Shown piece after piece: positions 1 through 5,781 of a stretch of 6,486 bases of DNA (position 1 is the first letter of the stretch; each line of letters starts with the position of its first letter). The notes under the pieces were generated by a model. It worked only from the letters and a program-made list of their open reading frames with translations, had not been told where the DNA came from and did not search any database. Made by a program: the position numbers and the translations under genes. Where the stretch lies: the NCBI GenBank assembly GCA_016931875.1, contig JAFGDX010000451.1, positions 1 through 6,486 on the forward strand, read 5' to 3'. Source of the stretch: Prolixibacteraceae bacterium. GTDB lineage: Bacteria > Bacteroidota > Bacteroidia > Bacteroidales > Prolixibacteraceae.

Positions 1-276
1 CACCTCGTTGTGCATTACAATGGCATCAAGCATTTCATCGGTCACTTTTCCTTTGAGGATTTTTGCTGCATAGGGGCCGTGTGTGGTCGGGTCGGCATGG
101 GTTATCTCCACGTCAATATCGTGAAGCAAGCCCGCCAGGCCCCATTCGTCTTCATTCCGGTTTAGCTGTTTTGCCATAGCCCTCAAAACCGCTTCCGATG
201 CCAGGCAATGTTTGAGCATGTTTTCGGCTTTTACATTTTCTTTCAGCAGTTGGATGGCTTCGTCTCTGGTTATCAT
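1..276 (-). CDS. HD-domain (HDIG-type) phosphohydrolase, N-terminal 92 residues, cut by window edge
   Basis: This reading frame starts at ATG (276-274) and stays open to base 1, so only the first 92 residues are visible. The protein begins MITRDEAIQLL and shows the first metal-binding elements of an HD-fold phosphohydrolase: H23 in LKHCLASE, the HD pair H52-D53 in LAGLLHDID, then H66 in a THGPYAAKIL segment and H89 in VMHNE. This spacing is typical of the short HDIG-type proteins (usually about 180-190 residues) that hydrolyse phosphate esters or nucleotides with a divalent metal in the cytoplasm. The substrate cannot be told, and the later conserved Asp lies outside the window. There is no signal peptide or membrane segment. 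It is transcribed away from the CYTH gene at 427 across a 150-base spacer. The start is supported by family homology beginning within a few residues and by AT-rich DNA upstream. The family call is sure; the function is not. Confidence 0.88.
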   Translation of the reverse strand, partial: MITRDEAIQLLKENVKAENMLKHCLASEAVLRAMAKQLNRNEDEWGLAGLLHDIDVEITHADPTTHGPYAAKILKGKVTDEMLDAIVMHNEV

Positions 277-325
277 ATTTCCGGTTTTAGTTTGTTTTTC
301 TGTTCTTTTTGTATTTTAAACCCAC

Positions 326-357
326 TTTAACAGAACCGTTTCAATTTGTTATTTTTG
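326..357 (+). promoter_or_regulatory. Candidate Bacteroidota-type promoter for the CYTH gene
   Basis: TATTTTTG at 350-357 matches the Bacteroidota -7 consensus TAnnTTTG exactly. TTTA at 326-329 is one base off the -33 TTTG element, with a 20-base spacer, within the usual range. Transcription would start near 364 and leave a leader of about 60 bases before the ATG at 427. The region is T-rich, so a chance match is quite possible. Confidence 0.35.
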
Positions 358-426
358 TTTGCTGTTGTCATACTACCGTTTCATTCCGGTTGTAAAAAAA
401 CAAATCTGGCGGCTAATTTATAAATT

Positions 427-900
427 ATGATTGAAATTGAACGTAAATTTTGGGTAGCGAAAGAAAAATGGAAACCCGCCGGGGAAGGCCGGAAACTTGT
501 TCAGGGATATTTATCAGTCGATCCGGAACGGACAATCAGAGTACGAATTGTTGGGGAACAGGCATTTATAACAATTAAAGGCAAAACCGAGGGAATAAGG
601 CGAACTGAATTTGAATATAAAATTCCAAAAAGCGAGGGCGAAATACTGCTAAACATGTGTTTGTATTCTCCGGTGGAAAAAATACGGTTTAAGGAAAAAA
701 TTGGCGATTGCGTTTGGGAGATTGATGTTTTTGGAGGTGCAAATCAGGGGTTGATTCTTGCCGAAGTTGAACTGGAACAGGATGACCAGCAAATACAACT
801 GCCTGCTTGGGTTGGTAAAGAAGTTTCGGGCGATGTGCGTTTTTACAATTCCTATCTGGCTGTGCATCCGTTTTCTTTCTGGCAAAACAAACCTATTTAA
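427..900 (+). CDS. CYTH-domain protein (triphosphate tunnel metalloenzyme family)
   Basis: A complete 157-residue soluble protein that is essentially one CYTH domain. The diagnostic ExExK signature is at residues 3-7 (EIERK) right at the N-terminus, which fixes the ATG start. Further tunnel residues fit the family: alternating charged strands around R35/R38/R40, K51/K53, E61/E63, K85/R87, E98/D100 and E113/E115, then K131 and the R138-FYNSYLA end. Known bacterial relatives of this size mostly hydrolyse inorganic triphosphate with Mg or Mn; others are class IV adenylate cyclases or thiamine triphosphatases, and sequence alone does not choose between them. Inorganic triphosphatase is the likeliest (inference). 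It has its own upstream spacer and no same-strand neighbour close by, so it is probably transcribed alone. Its TAA stop shares the TTAA at 897-900 with the convergent lipoprotein gene. Confidence 0.9.
   Translation: MIEIERKFWVAKEKWKPAGEGRKLVQGYLSVDPERTIRVRIVGEQAFITIKGKTEGIRRTEFEYKIPKSEGEILLNMCLYSPVEKIRFKEKIGDCVWEIDVFGGANQGLILAEVELEQDDQQIQLPAWVGKEVSGDVRFYNSYLAVHPFSFWQNKPI
897..900. other. Shared TTAA: overlapping stop codons of convergent genes
   Basis: The palindrome TTAA contains the plus-strand TAA (898-900) ending the CYTH gene and, on the minus strand, the TAA (899-897) ending the DUF3124 lipoprotein gene. The coding regions overlap by four bases and leave no space for an intergenic terminator. 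Transcripts of each gene must therefore run into the other gene unless they end inside it. Confidence 0.95.
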
Positions 901-1409
901 TTGAACGGAAAATTTTTTCCGCGGGTAACAAACGATATTCCCTGGTTGCCCGTGGTCCAAATCATTACCGCTTCAAAAAGAGGTTCGTAGGTCGCATTTT
1001 TTGTAGCCCATTCAAAAATAAAGTTGGCGCCGCTTCCGCCGGTGCTGTCGCGGCGGTGAATAACAATCTCAAGGGTTTCCAGCGGAGTTAAATAAATGGG
1101 CGTTTCCACGTATGAGCGAATCAAATTTCCTTCGGTATTGTAATAGTTGGCCTGGGTAATAAACAGTGAATCGCTTAAACTTGTGTTCCGGATACTCACC
1201 GTTGATGTTAACTGATGTTTGGTTTCTTCGGTGAGGTCATAAATTTCGGAATATACTGAGAGGTAGGAGCGCCCCGAAAAAAGAGAGTCGGGCAGTGGAA
1301 TGGTAACTTTTCTTTTTTCCCAGTTTAACGAGTTTGCCGGTTGGGTTTCTTTTTCCTGATGACAAGACACAAGGAGCAATAAAGCCGGTAGAAAGAGTAG
1401 AATGCGCAT
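897..1409 (-). CDS. DUF3124-domain lipoprotein
   Basis: A complete 170-residue protein. Residues 1-15 are a short hydrophobic signal peptide ending in a lipobox, LVS-C, with C16 as the lipidated cysteine, so it is probably anchored in an outer or inner membrane facing the periplasm. The next residues (HQEKE) are not a clear surface-export signal. The rest matches the DUF3124 family as I know it: SVYSEIY (51-57), TSTVSIRNTSL (68-78), an ANYYNTEG strand-turn (87-94), TPIYLTPLETLEIVI (103-117), then the conserved Gly-rich GGSGANFIFEW (124-134), FEAVMIWTTGNQGISFVTRG (145-164). The function of the family is unknown; the pattern looks all-beta. The ATG at 1409 is the only start that keeps the whole signal peptide. 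It ends tail-to-tail with the CYTH gene and is divergent from the DUF3078 gene, so it appears monocistronic. Confidence 0.87.
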   Translation of the reverse strand: MRILLFLPALLLLVSCHQEKETQPANSLNWEKRKVTIPLPDSLFSGRSYLSVYSEIYDLTEETKHQLTSTVSIRNTSLSDSLFITQANYYNTEGNLIRSYVETPIYLTPLETLEIVIHRRDSTGGSGANFIFEWATKNATYEPLFEAVMIWTTGNQGISFVTRGKNFPFN

Positions 1410-1471
1410 AACTAATTTATTCTGGTGTTTTTAACCTTTTTAAACCGGGTAAAATGGAACACGGTTTTGTC

Positions 1472-1479
1472 CAAATTTA
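1472..1479 (-). promoter_or_regulatory. Candidate -7 element for the DUF3124 lipoprotein gene
   Basis: Read on the minus strand the bases give TAAATTTG, an exact match to TAnnTTTG. It lies 63 bases upstream of the ATG at 1409, giving a leader of roughly 55 bases. No TTTG is present at the normal -33 distance, so support rests on the -7 motif and on its position in a divergent spacer. Confidence 0.3.
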
Positions 1480-1504
1480 CAATAAACATCACAATTTATT
1501 TAGA

Positions 1505-1531
1505 TTTGGAATAACATAAATATTAATTTTG
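1505..1531 (+). promoter_or_regulatory. Candidate Bacteroidota-type promoter for the DUF3078 gene
   Basis: TAATTTTG at 1524-1531 matches TAnnTTTG exactly, and TTTG at 1505-1508 could be the -33 element, although the 15-base spacer is shorter than the usual 17-23. The start would be near 1538, with a leader of about 25 bases to the ATG at 1563. Position and motif agree, but the DNA is very AT-rich. Confidence 0.4.
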
Positions 1532-1562
1532 CGTTCAGAAAAAAAGCGTTAAACAATTATAT

Positions 1563-3563
1563 ATGGGTTCAGAAAAGGTAAAAATCATTACTTTATTTTT
1601 TTTTCTTACATGTGTTACACCAACCGTTTTTGCACAACAGTCTTTAAGTGAAAGAGATAACCAGTTGCTTGAAAACGGAATCAATATTCTGAAAAAGTAT
1701 TTTATTGAAAAAGGAAACTGGCAGACTTCGAGTCTGAAACTGGAAGAAGATGTAAAAGGGCTGATACATTTTATTGAAGACCGGCCGATAGATTCCATTC
1801 TGGTGTCGATTGATACATTTACGGCCGATGATGCGCCGATGAATTTTGTGTTTCGTTTGCCGGAGTATGTTTCTGACAGCCTTTTGGTGCCGGGATATTA
1901 CCCGTGGGAAATGGTAGAAAAAGACCTTGAAATTGCAGGGCTCCGTTTGCAAAGTGAGTTCGAAAGGCGTGAGATTGAGTTGCCAGCCGGGCGCCTTGCC
2001 AAAATGTATGAAGAGGTTCAAATTGTTCCGCCGGGCGAGGGAATGAAACTTTTCACCGACTCGGTTTACAAAATACCGGATTACATGGTAATTCCGGAGG
2101 TGATTCCGGATTCGATGCTGGAAAATGAGGACAATTTTAACTGGCTGATGCAAATCGACAGCATTCGCGCTGCATATGTGGAAAACAAACGCCTGGAATA
2201 CAACGACTCGCTTTTGACCCATTACCGCGATTCGGTTTTTATCCGCTACAAACAAGAACTTTTTGAACAGGAATACAACCAGCGTAAAAACCGCCTGCTC
2301 GACTCGGTTGAACTGAACAACTACTCGGTACTGAAAAATTACAACGATTCGGTGATGCACGCGGTCAACGATTCCATTTTTACCGTTATAAAAGTGTTGG
2401 CACAGTATGCCGATTTTATTGATACTTCGCAGGTTGAAATTCAGAATTTGTACAACGAACCATATTCCATCAGCCTGAGCAACTACAACAATTACTACAA
2501 AAGAATATGGCTGAAAAACGAACAAAACGATTCGTTACGACTGCTGGTCAAAAATCTGGATAAACGCACCCTGCAGCTCCTTATTGACGACGGGGTTACT
2601 TTCTCGAGGTTTAAAGCCAAAGAAACCAAAGATTTTGACTTTTCCACGCTCAACCGGAATATGCCCGGACTAACGGGCGTTGGGCAACGGTATGAAGTTC
2701 TGACCCCCTGGACGATTACCGGAGACGGCACCGTTGGCTTTACACAAACTTATCTTTCGAACTGGAAAAAAGGGGGCCAAAGCGCACTTTCGCTACAGAT
2801 TGTTTTAAAGGGAGCTGCCAACTATTCGCGTGCCGACGGAAAGGTAAAGTGGGAAAACTCGGGCGAGATAAGAAACGGATGGATTCGTCCGGGCGGAGAC
2901 GATTCTGAATTGCAAAAAAACGACGATAAATTTGAACTCACTTCGCGGTTTGGGGTCAGCGCTTTTAAAAAATGGTATTACAGTGCTGAATTTAACTACG
3001 AAACACAGTTTTTCAGAGGATACAAGTATCCGACAAAAGATTTTCCCGAGCCGATTTCAGCTTTTATGGCCCCTGCAAAAACCTTTTTTAAAGTAGGTTT
3101 GGATTATAAGCCAAATAATAATTTTTCGCTTCTGCTCTCGCCGCTTACCGCCAAAAATGTGTATGTGAGGGATACAGCTTTGGTAGACCAGACCAAATTT
3201 GGGATTGACGCCGACAAGAAAAGTTTTTGGGAGCCGGGGTTAAATGCCGATGTTACTTTTAAAAAAGAAATCACAAAAGATATTACCTACGAAACCAAGT
3301 ACAAAATGTTTATCAATTACCAGCAGCCCTTTCAAAAGTTCGATGTCAACTGGGAGAACCTGGTGGTAATGAAACTAAACGATTACATCAATATGCGTTT
3401 AATGCTGCACATGATTTATGATGATGATGTATTGTTCCCTATTTATGATAAAGATGATGTTAAAATTGGTGAAGAACCCAAACTACAGTTGAAGCAGTTT
3501 ATTTCGGTTGGTTTTTCGTATGCTATTAATCGTAAGGTAGTGCGAACCAGACGTGTAAAGTAG
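1563..3563 (+). CDS. Large exported protein with C-terminal DUF3078 (predicted outer-membrane beta-barrel) domain
   Basis: A complete 666-residue protein. Residues 1-24 form a Sec signal peptide (KVK then a Phe/Leu-rich core, cleavage likely after VFA before QQ). Residues 25 to about 375 are a hydrophilic, mostly helical-looking region that I do not recognise; 205-275 repeat an (N/R)DS(L/V/I) motif (NDSLL, RDSVF, LDSVE, NDSVM, NDSIF) in a charged, coiled-coil-like stretch. From about 382 to 655 the sequence fits DUF3078: WTITGDGTVGFTQ, LSNWKKGGQSALS (398-410), NDDKFE (453-458), KWYYSAEFNYETQFF (470-484), GLDYKPNNNFSLLLSPLT (512-529), FDVNWENLVVMKLN (593-606) and YDDD (619-622). The alternating polar/aromatic strands suggest an outer-membrane beta-barrel; no activity is known for the family. 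A basic tail, RKVVRTRRVK, follows the last strand. DUF3078 proteins are usually shorter (around 300 residues, from memory), so the N-terminal part is an extension. It is apparently monocistronic. Confidence 0.85.
   Translation: MGSEKVKIITLFFFLTCVTPTVFAQQSLSERDNQLLENGINILKKYFIEKGNWQTSSLKLEEDVKGLIHFIEDRPIDSILVSIDTFTADDAPMNFVFRLPEYVSDSLLVPGYYPWEMVEKDLEIAGLRLQSEFERREIELPAGRLAKMYEEVQIVPPGEGMKLFTDSVYKIPDYMVIPEVIPDSMLENEDNFNWLMQIDSIRAAYVENKRLEYNDSLLTHYRDSVFIRYKQELFEQEYNQRKNRLLDSVELNNYSVLKNYNDSVMHAVNDSIFTVIKVLAQYADFIDTSQVEIQNLYNEPYSISLSNYNNYYKRIWLKNEQNDSLRLLVKNLDKRTLQLLIDDGVTFSRFKAKETKDFDFSTLNRNMPGLTGVGQRYEVLTPWTITGDGTVGFTQTYLSNWKKGGQSALSLQIVLKGAANYSRADGKVKWENSGEIRNGWIRPGGDDSELQKNDDKFELTSRFGVSAFKKWYYSAEFNYETQFFRGYKYPTKDFPEPISAFMAPAKTFFKVGLDYKPNNNFSLLLSPLTAKNVYVRDTALVDQTKFGIDADKKSFWEPGLNADVTFKKEITKDITYETKYKMFINYQQPFQKFDVNWENLVVMKLNDYINMRLMLHMIYDDDVLFPIYDKDDVKIGEEPKLQLKQFISVGFSYAINRKVVRTRRVK
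1596..1604 (+). repeat. Run of nine T in the signal-peptide codons of the DUF3078 gene
   Basis: Nine consecutive T bases lie in the Phe-rich hydrophobic core codons (residues 12-14). Such a run is prone to slipped-strand change, and a gain or loss of one base would frameshift the protein near its start. A single genome cannot show whether it varies. Confidence 0.9.
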
Positions 3564-3602
3564 TCAGATTCGGTTTTTGTAAAAGTGGTTCAGGCGAAAG
3601 AT

Positions 3603-4727
3603 TTAAATTTCAAAAGAGAAAGTAGTTCCGTTTTCGTGTGTGCTGGTAAAACTAACCTTGCCACCCAGGTATTTTTCTCCCAGCAGTTTCATACTGTAGG
3701 TTCCCAAACCCCGTCCGGTTCCTTTGGTTGAGAAAGAGCGTTTAAAAATCTGAAGCTGAATATCAGAAGGGATAAAATTCTGATTGTGTACCGCAAACCG
3801 GATTTTGTCCTGTTTTTTTTTGCACGAGAGGGTAACAACCGAGCCGGGCATGGAAGCTTCCAGCGCATTTTTCAGCATGTTTCCCAACACACGTTTCAGA
3901 AGAACCGGGTCGGTTTTTACTATACAGTTCTCAGTTGAAGGATCGATGACGATATTTTTTTTGCCTGCAATATCCTGTTTCGCGTAGGTACCCGTTAGAT
4001 CATTCAAAACTGCCAGTGACTCATTTTCTGAAATATTTATCGAAAGGTCGCCCCGCTCGGCAGCAAGTAACTGCCGTTGCGAACCGATTTCATATACCAT
4101 ACTGTTGGCAGCCCGTTTGATAATTTCTGCTACTTCGGTCATTTCGTTATGTGAGCCAACTTCCTGTAATACATTCGAGAGGTCCAGAATTCCGCCGGCA
4201 CTGTTTAAAACATCGTGGAAAAACAAACGTTCCAGGTTTTGGCGCCGCTTCTCGTGGCTGATGTCATTTAACGCAAAAATGGTGAATTCGTATCCGTTGT
4301 GAAGGTAGGGAGTGGATGTAATTTGCAAATCGAGCGCTTCGTTTTCCTTGTTCAGTATATTGCATTCCTGGATGGAACGTTTTCCGATCTGCGATTCCAG
4401 AATTGAATTAACAGCCCCGCAGGTTCGGCAAAAAGGACTGTGCCCGCATCCGCCTTCCACCAAATCAGAATAAATGCACTCGGTTGCCTCGCCGGGTCGT
4501 TTGCCTAATACCGAATGCAAATTCTTTTTCTGTAGGAAATCTAAAAACAGTTGGTTGGCAAATATAATTTGTCGTTCAGGGTTTAACACAACTACCATTT
4601 GAGAAAGAGAGTTGGCAAAGCTGATTAATATCTCATTTTCACTAAAAATTTTCGATTGTTCCCTAATAGTATCAATATCCACCCTTTCCGGCGATAATGG
4701 CCGGACATCTTTCCTCTTATCTTCCAT
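3603..4727 (-). CDS. Soluble PAS-domain sensor histidine kinase with a four-cysteine cluster
   Basis: A complete 374-residue protein without signal peptide or membrane segment, so it is a cytoplasmic sensor. Residues 31-155 form a PAS domain (MVVVLNPERQIIFANQLFLDFL at its start). Inside it are C84, C94, C100 and C103 (GGCGHSPFCRTCGAV), spaced like a metal, Fe-S or redox site. The dimerisation helix holds the likely phosphoacceptor in LFFHDVLN: H171, followed by Asp rather than the usual Glu. The ATPase domain shows an N box (NMLKNALEA, 283-291), an F box (IFKRSFSTKG, 327-336) and a G2 box (GRGLGTYSMKLL, 338-349). The G1 position reads VHNQNFIP (313-320), without the DxGxG pattern. It should phosphorylate itself and pass the phosphate to a response regulator, but none is encoded nearby, so it is an orphan here. 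The ATG at 4727 follows an in-frame TAA and is the best start. It converges with the DUF3078 gene with 39 bases between and no visible terminator hairpin. Confidence 0.88.
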   Translation of the reverse strand: MEDKRKDVRPLSPERVDIDTIREQSKIFSENEILISFANSLSQMVVVLNPERQIIFANQLFLDFLQKKNLHSVLGKRPGEATECIYSDLVEGGCGHSPFCRTCGAVNSILESQIGKRSIQECNILNKENEALDLQITSTPYLHNGYEFTIFALNDISHEKRRQNLERLFFHDVLNSAGGILDLSNVLQEVGSHNEMTEVAEIIKRAANSMVYEIGSQRQLLAAERGDLSINISENESLAVLNDLTGTYAKQDIAGKKNIVIDPSTENCIVKTDPVLLKRVLGNMLKNALEASMPGSVVTLSCKKKQDKIRFAVHNQNFIPSDIQLQIFKRSFSTKGTGRGLGTYSMKLLGEKYLGGKVSFTSTHENGTTFSFEI

Positions 4728-4926
4728 CTTCTTCTTAAAAGTTGTAAGTTATGACTCATTTTTGTCATATTCAAATTTTATTTCTTCAGAAAGTGATGGT
4801 ATTTTGACTATTGGCCAGTTTTTGTGTAAAATTTCGAATAAATTAGCCGGATTTTTGATTTTCAGGCAAATAAGGTTCAAATATTATATGTAACGGGGTT
4901 TGGTTTATTTTGTTTTGGATGTCATT
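4728..4926. other. 199-base AT-rich spacer between the VOC gene and the kinase gene
   Basis: No credible coding frame, tRNA or strong terminator hairpin is visible after the VOC stop. The only structure seen is an inverted repeat next to a near-consensus -7 element upstream of the kinase start, listed separately. It is long enough to hold a separate kinase promoter, which argues against co-transcription with the three genes on the right. Confidence 0.6.
4750..4780 (-). promoter_or_regulatory. Inverted repeat and -7-like element upstream of the kinase gene
   Basis: TATGAC (4750-4755) and GTCATA (4764-4769) are perfect 6-base inverted arms around an 8-base spacer. On the minus strand they lie directly downstream of TAAAATTTG (4780-4772), which is the -7 element TAnnTTTG with one extra base. 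The repeat would therefore sit over the transcription start, 22 bases before the kinase ATG, a common operator position. That use is inference; short dyads are frequent in AT-rich DNA. Confidence 0.3.
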
Positions 4927-5310
4927 TCAAAATGTTTTGTGCTTAAATTCTATAAGTTCAACGGGGGCGCCGTTGTGTTCAATCATGGCAGCACGAACCC
5001 CTTTGGAAGGCGGGTTGGGGGGTGTTATTATTTTTAATGCATGTTTTTTAAGTTCCTCATCAATATTTTCAACCTCGAATGCCAGGTGCGGTACTTTTTG
5101 AACCAGCGGATGAACCGGACTGTCGTTTTTAAACCGCATCCATTCCACGCCAAACGGGCTTTCAGAAAAACCGGAAACATAAAATTTAAACTGCGGAAGG
5201 TATTTTTCTCCGGGCATTTTTTGGGATGTGGGAATTCCAAGATGATGAAATTTCCATCCCCATTTTTTTGTTGCCTCGGGTAATTCGTGATCGGGCCTGT
5301 AGTTTTTCAT
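4927..5310 (-). CDS. VOC/glyoxalase-fold protein
   Basis: A 127-residue soluble protein with the paired beta-alpha-beta-beta-beta modules of the vicinal oxygen chelate fold. First module: FHHLGIPT (21-28) to GVEWMRF (54-60). Second module: VPHLAFEVENIDEEL (73-87) to APVELIEF (115-122). Four possible metal ligands fall in the expected places: H22 or H23, E56, H75 and E118. Family members include glyoxalase I, dioxygenases, isomerases and resistance proteins; the substrate here is not evident, and no glyoxalase-specific context is present. I chose the ATG at 5310, seven bases after the GreA-like gene's stop. In-frame starts at 5331 (ATG) and 5337 (TTG) would overlap that gene and add 7 or 9 residues without family support. 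It is the last gene of the apparent three-gene minus-strand operon. Confidence 0.82.
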   Translation of the reverse strand: MKNYRPDHELPEATKKWGWKFHHLGIPTSQKMPGEKYLPQFKFYVSGFSESPFGVEWMRFKNDSPVHPLVQKVPHLAFEVENIDEELKKHALKIITPPNPPSKGVRAAMIEHNGAPVELIEFKHKTF

Positions 5311-5317
5311 AATGTTT

Positions 5318-5770
5318 TTAATAAATGGCATGTACAATCATTTCTTCTCCGCGGAAAAGAATTTTTTCTCCGGCCCTTTTTCCTAAAAGCGCTTTTCCCA
5401 TTGGTGAAAACGGCGAAATACAATAAACGGATATGTCTTGTATGTTTGCTTTTCCAAAAGCAACCGAAATAAAATAGTTCCCCGCGCTGGTTTCAACCCA
5501 GCTTCCAAATTCTGCTTTTTTAAACTTTTTCTGAAGATCTATTTTAACGAGGCTGGCTAATTGTGATTCAACATCGGTGAGGCGCGCCTGGTTTTTTTCC
5601 ACTTCCATCTGCATCATTGCCCTGCTGGTTTCGTACTTGTCGCCCACACTGCTTTTGGTTTCGTTATCGCGCGATTCTCTGGCCGAGTTGATGTTTTGCT
5701 TTATGGCGGTCATTTTTTCACCGAGGCTGTTCTGAATTTGTTCAACAAGCAGCTTTTTTAGCGGGTTCAT
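5318..5770 (-). CDS. GreA/GreB-like transcription elongation factor family protein
   Basis: A complete 150-residue protein. Residues 1-80 look like an antiparallel helical coiled coil, with a polar turn rich in acidic and basic residues (ARESRDNETKSSVGDKYETSR, about 30-50, including D35, E37, D44, E47). This is comparable to the Gre-factor tip that reaches the polymerase active site. Residues 85-150 are a small beta domain ending in SPFSPMGKALLGKRAGEKILF (119-139), the characteristic GreA C-terminal segment (SPLGKALLGK-type). It lacks the canonical GreA tip wording (GDLSENAEY), so transcript-cleavage activity is uncertain; it may instead bind RNA polymerase in another way. Proteins of this kind in Bacteroidota are, as I recall, sometimes mislabelled 3-oxoacyl-ACP synthase, which nothing here supports. 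The ATG is 11 bases after the phosphoesterase stop, and the stop is seven bases before the VOC start, so it is the middle gene of an operon. Confidence 0.8.
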   Translation of the reverse strand: MNPLKKLLVEQIQNSLGEKMTAIKQNINSARESRDNETKSSVGDKYETSRAMMQMEVEKNQARLTDVESQLASLVKIDLQKKFKKAEFGSWVETSAGNYFISVAFGKANIQDISVYCISPFSPMGKALLGKRAGEKILFRGEEMIVHAIY

Positions 5771-5781
5771 ACAATTTTGGT

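Noticed and set aside
649..960. 103-codon minus-strand frame overlapping the CYTH and lipoprotein genes
   Set aside because: It runs across the convergent junction, antisense to the CYTH gene, and resembles no family.
1430..1456. Imperfect direct repeat (GGTTTAAAAA / GGTTAAAAA on the minus strand) and weak dyad in the lipoprotein leader
   Set aside because: It is short, imperfect and AT-rich, and could easily arise by chance.
1644..2525. 293-codon open frame on the minus strand inside the DUF3078 gene
   Set aside because: It is wholly antisense to a well-supported secreted protein, has a low-complexity Val/Phe/His-rich translation with no domain, and no promoter or neighbour supports it.
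3564..3602. Possible bidirectional terminator between the DUF3078 and kinase genes
   Set aside because: The 39 bases contain no stem-loop of useful length followed by a T run on either strand.
4612..4893. 93-codon plus-strand frame covering the kinase start and part of the spacer
   Set aside because: It is antisense to the kinase N-terminus; the translation is Ser/Phe-rich without a motif, as expected of a shadow frame.
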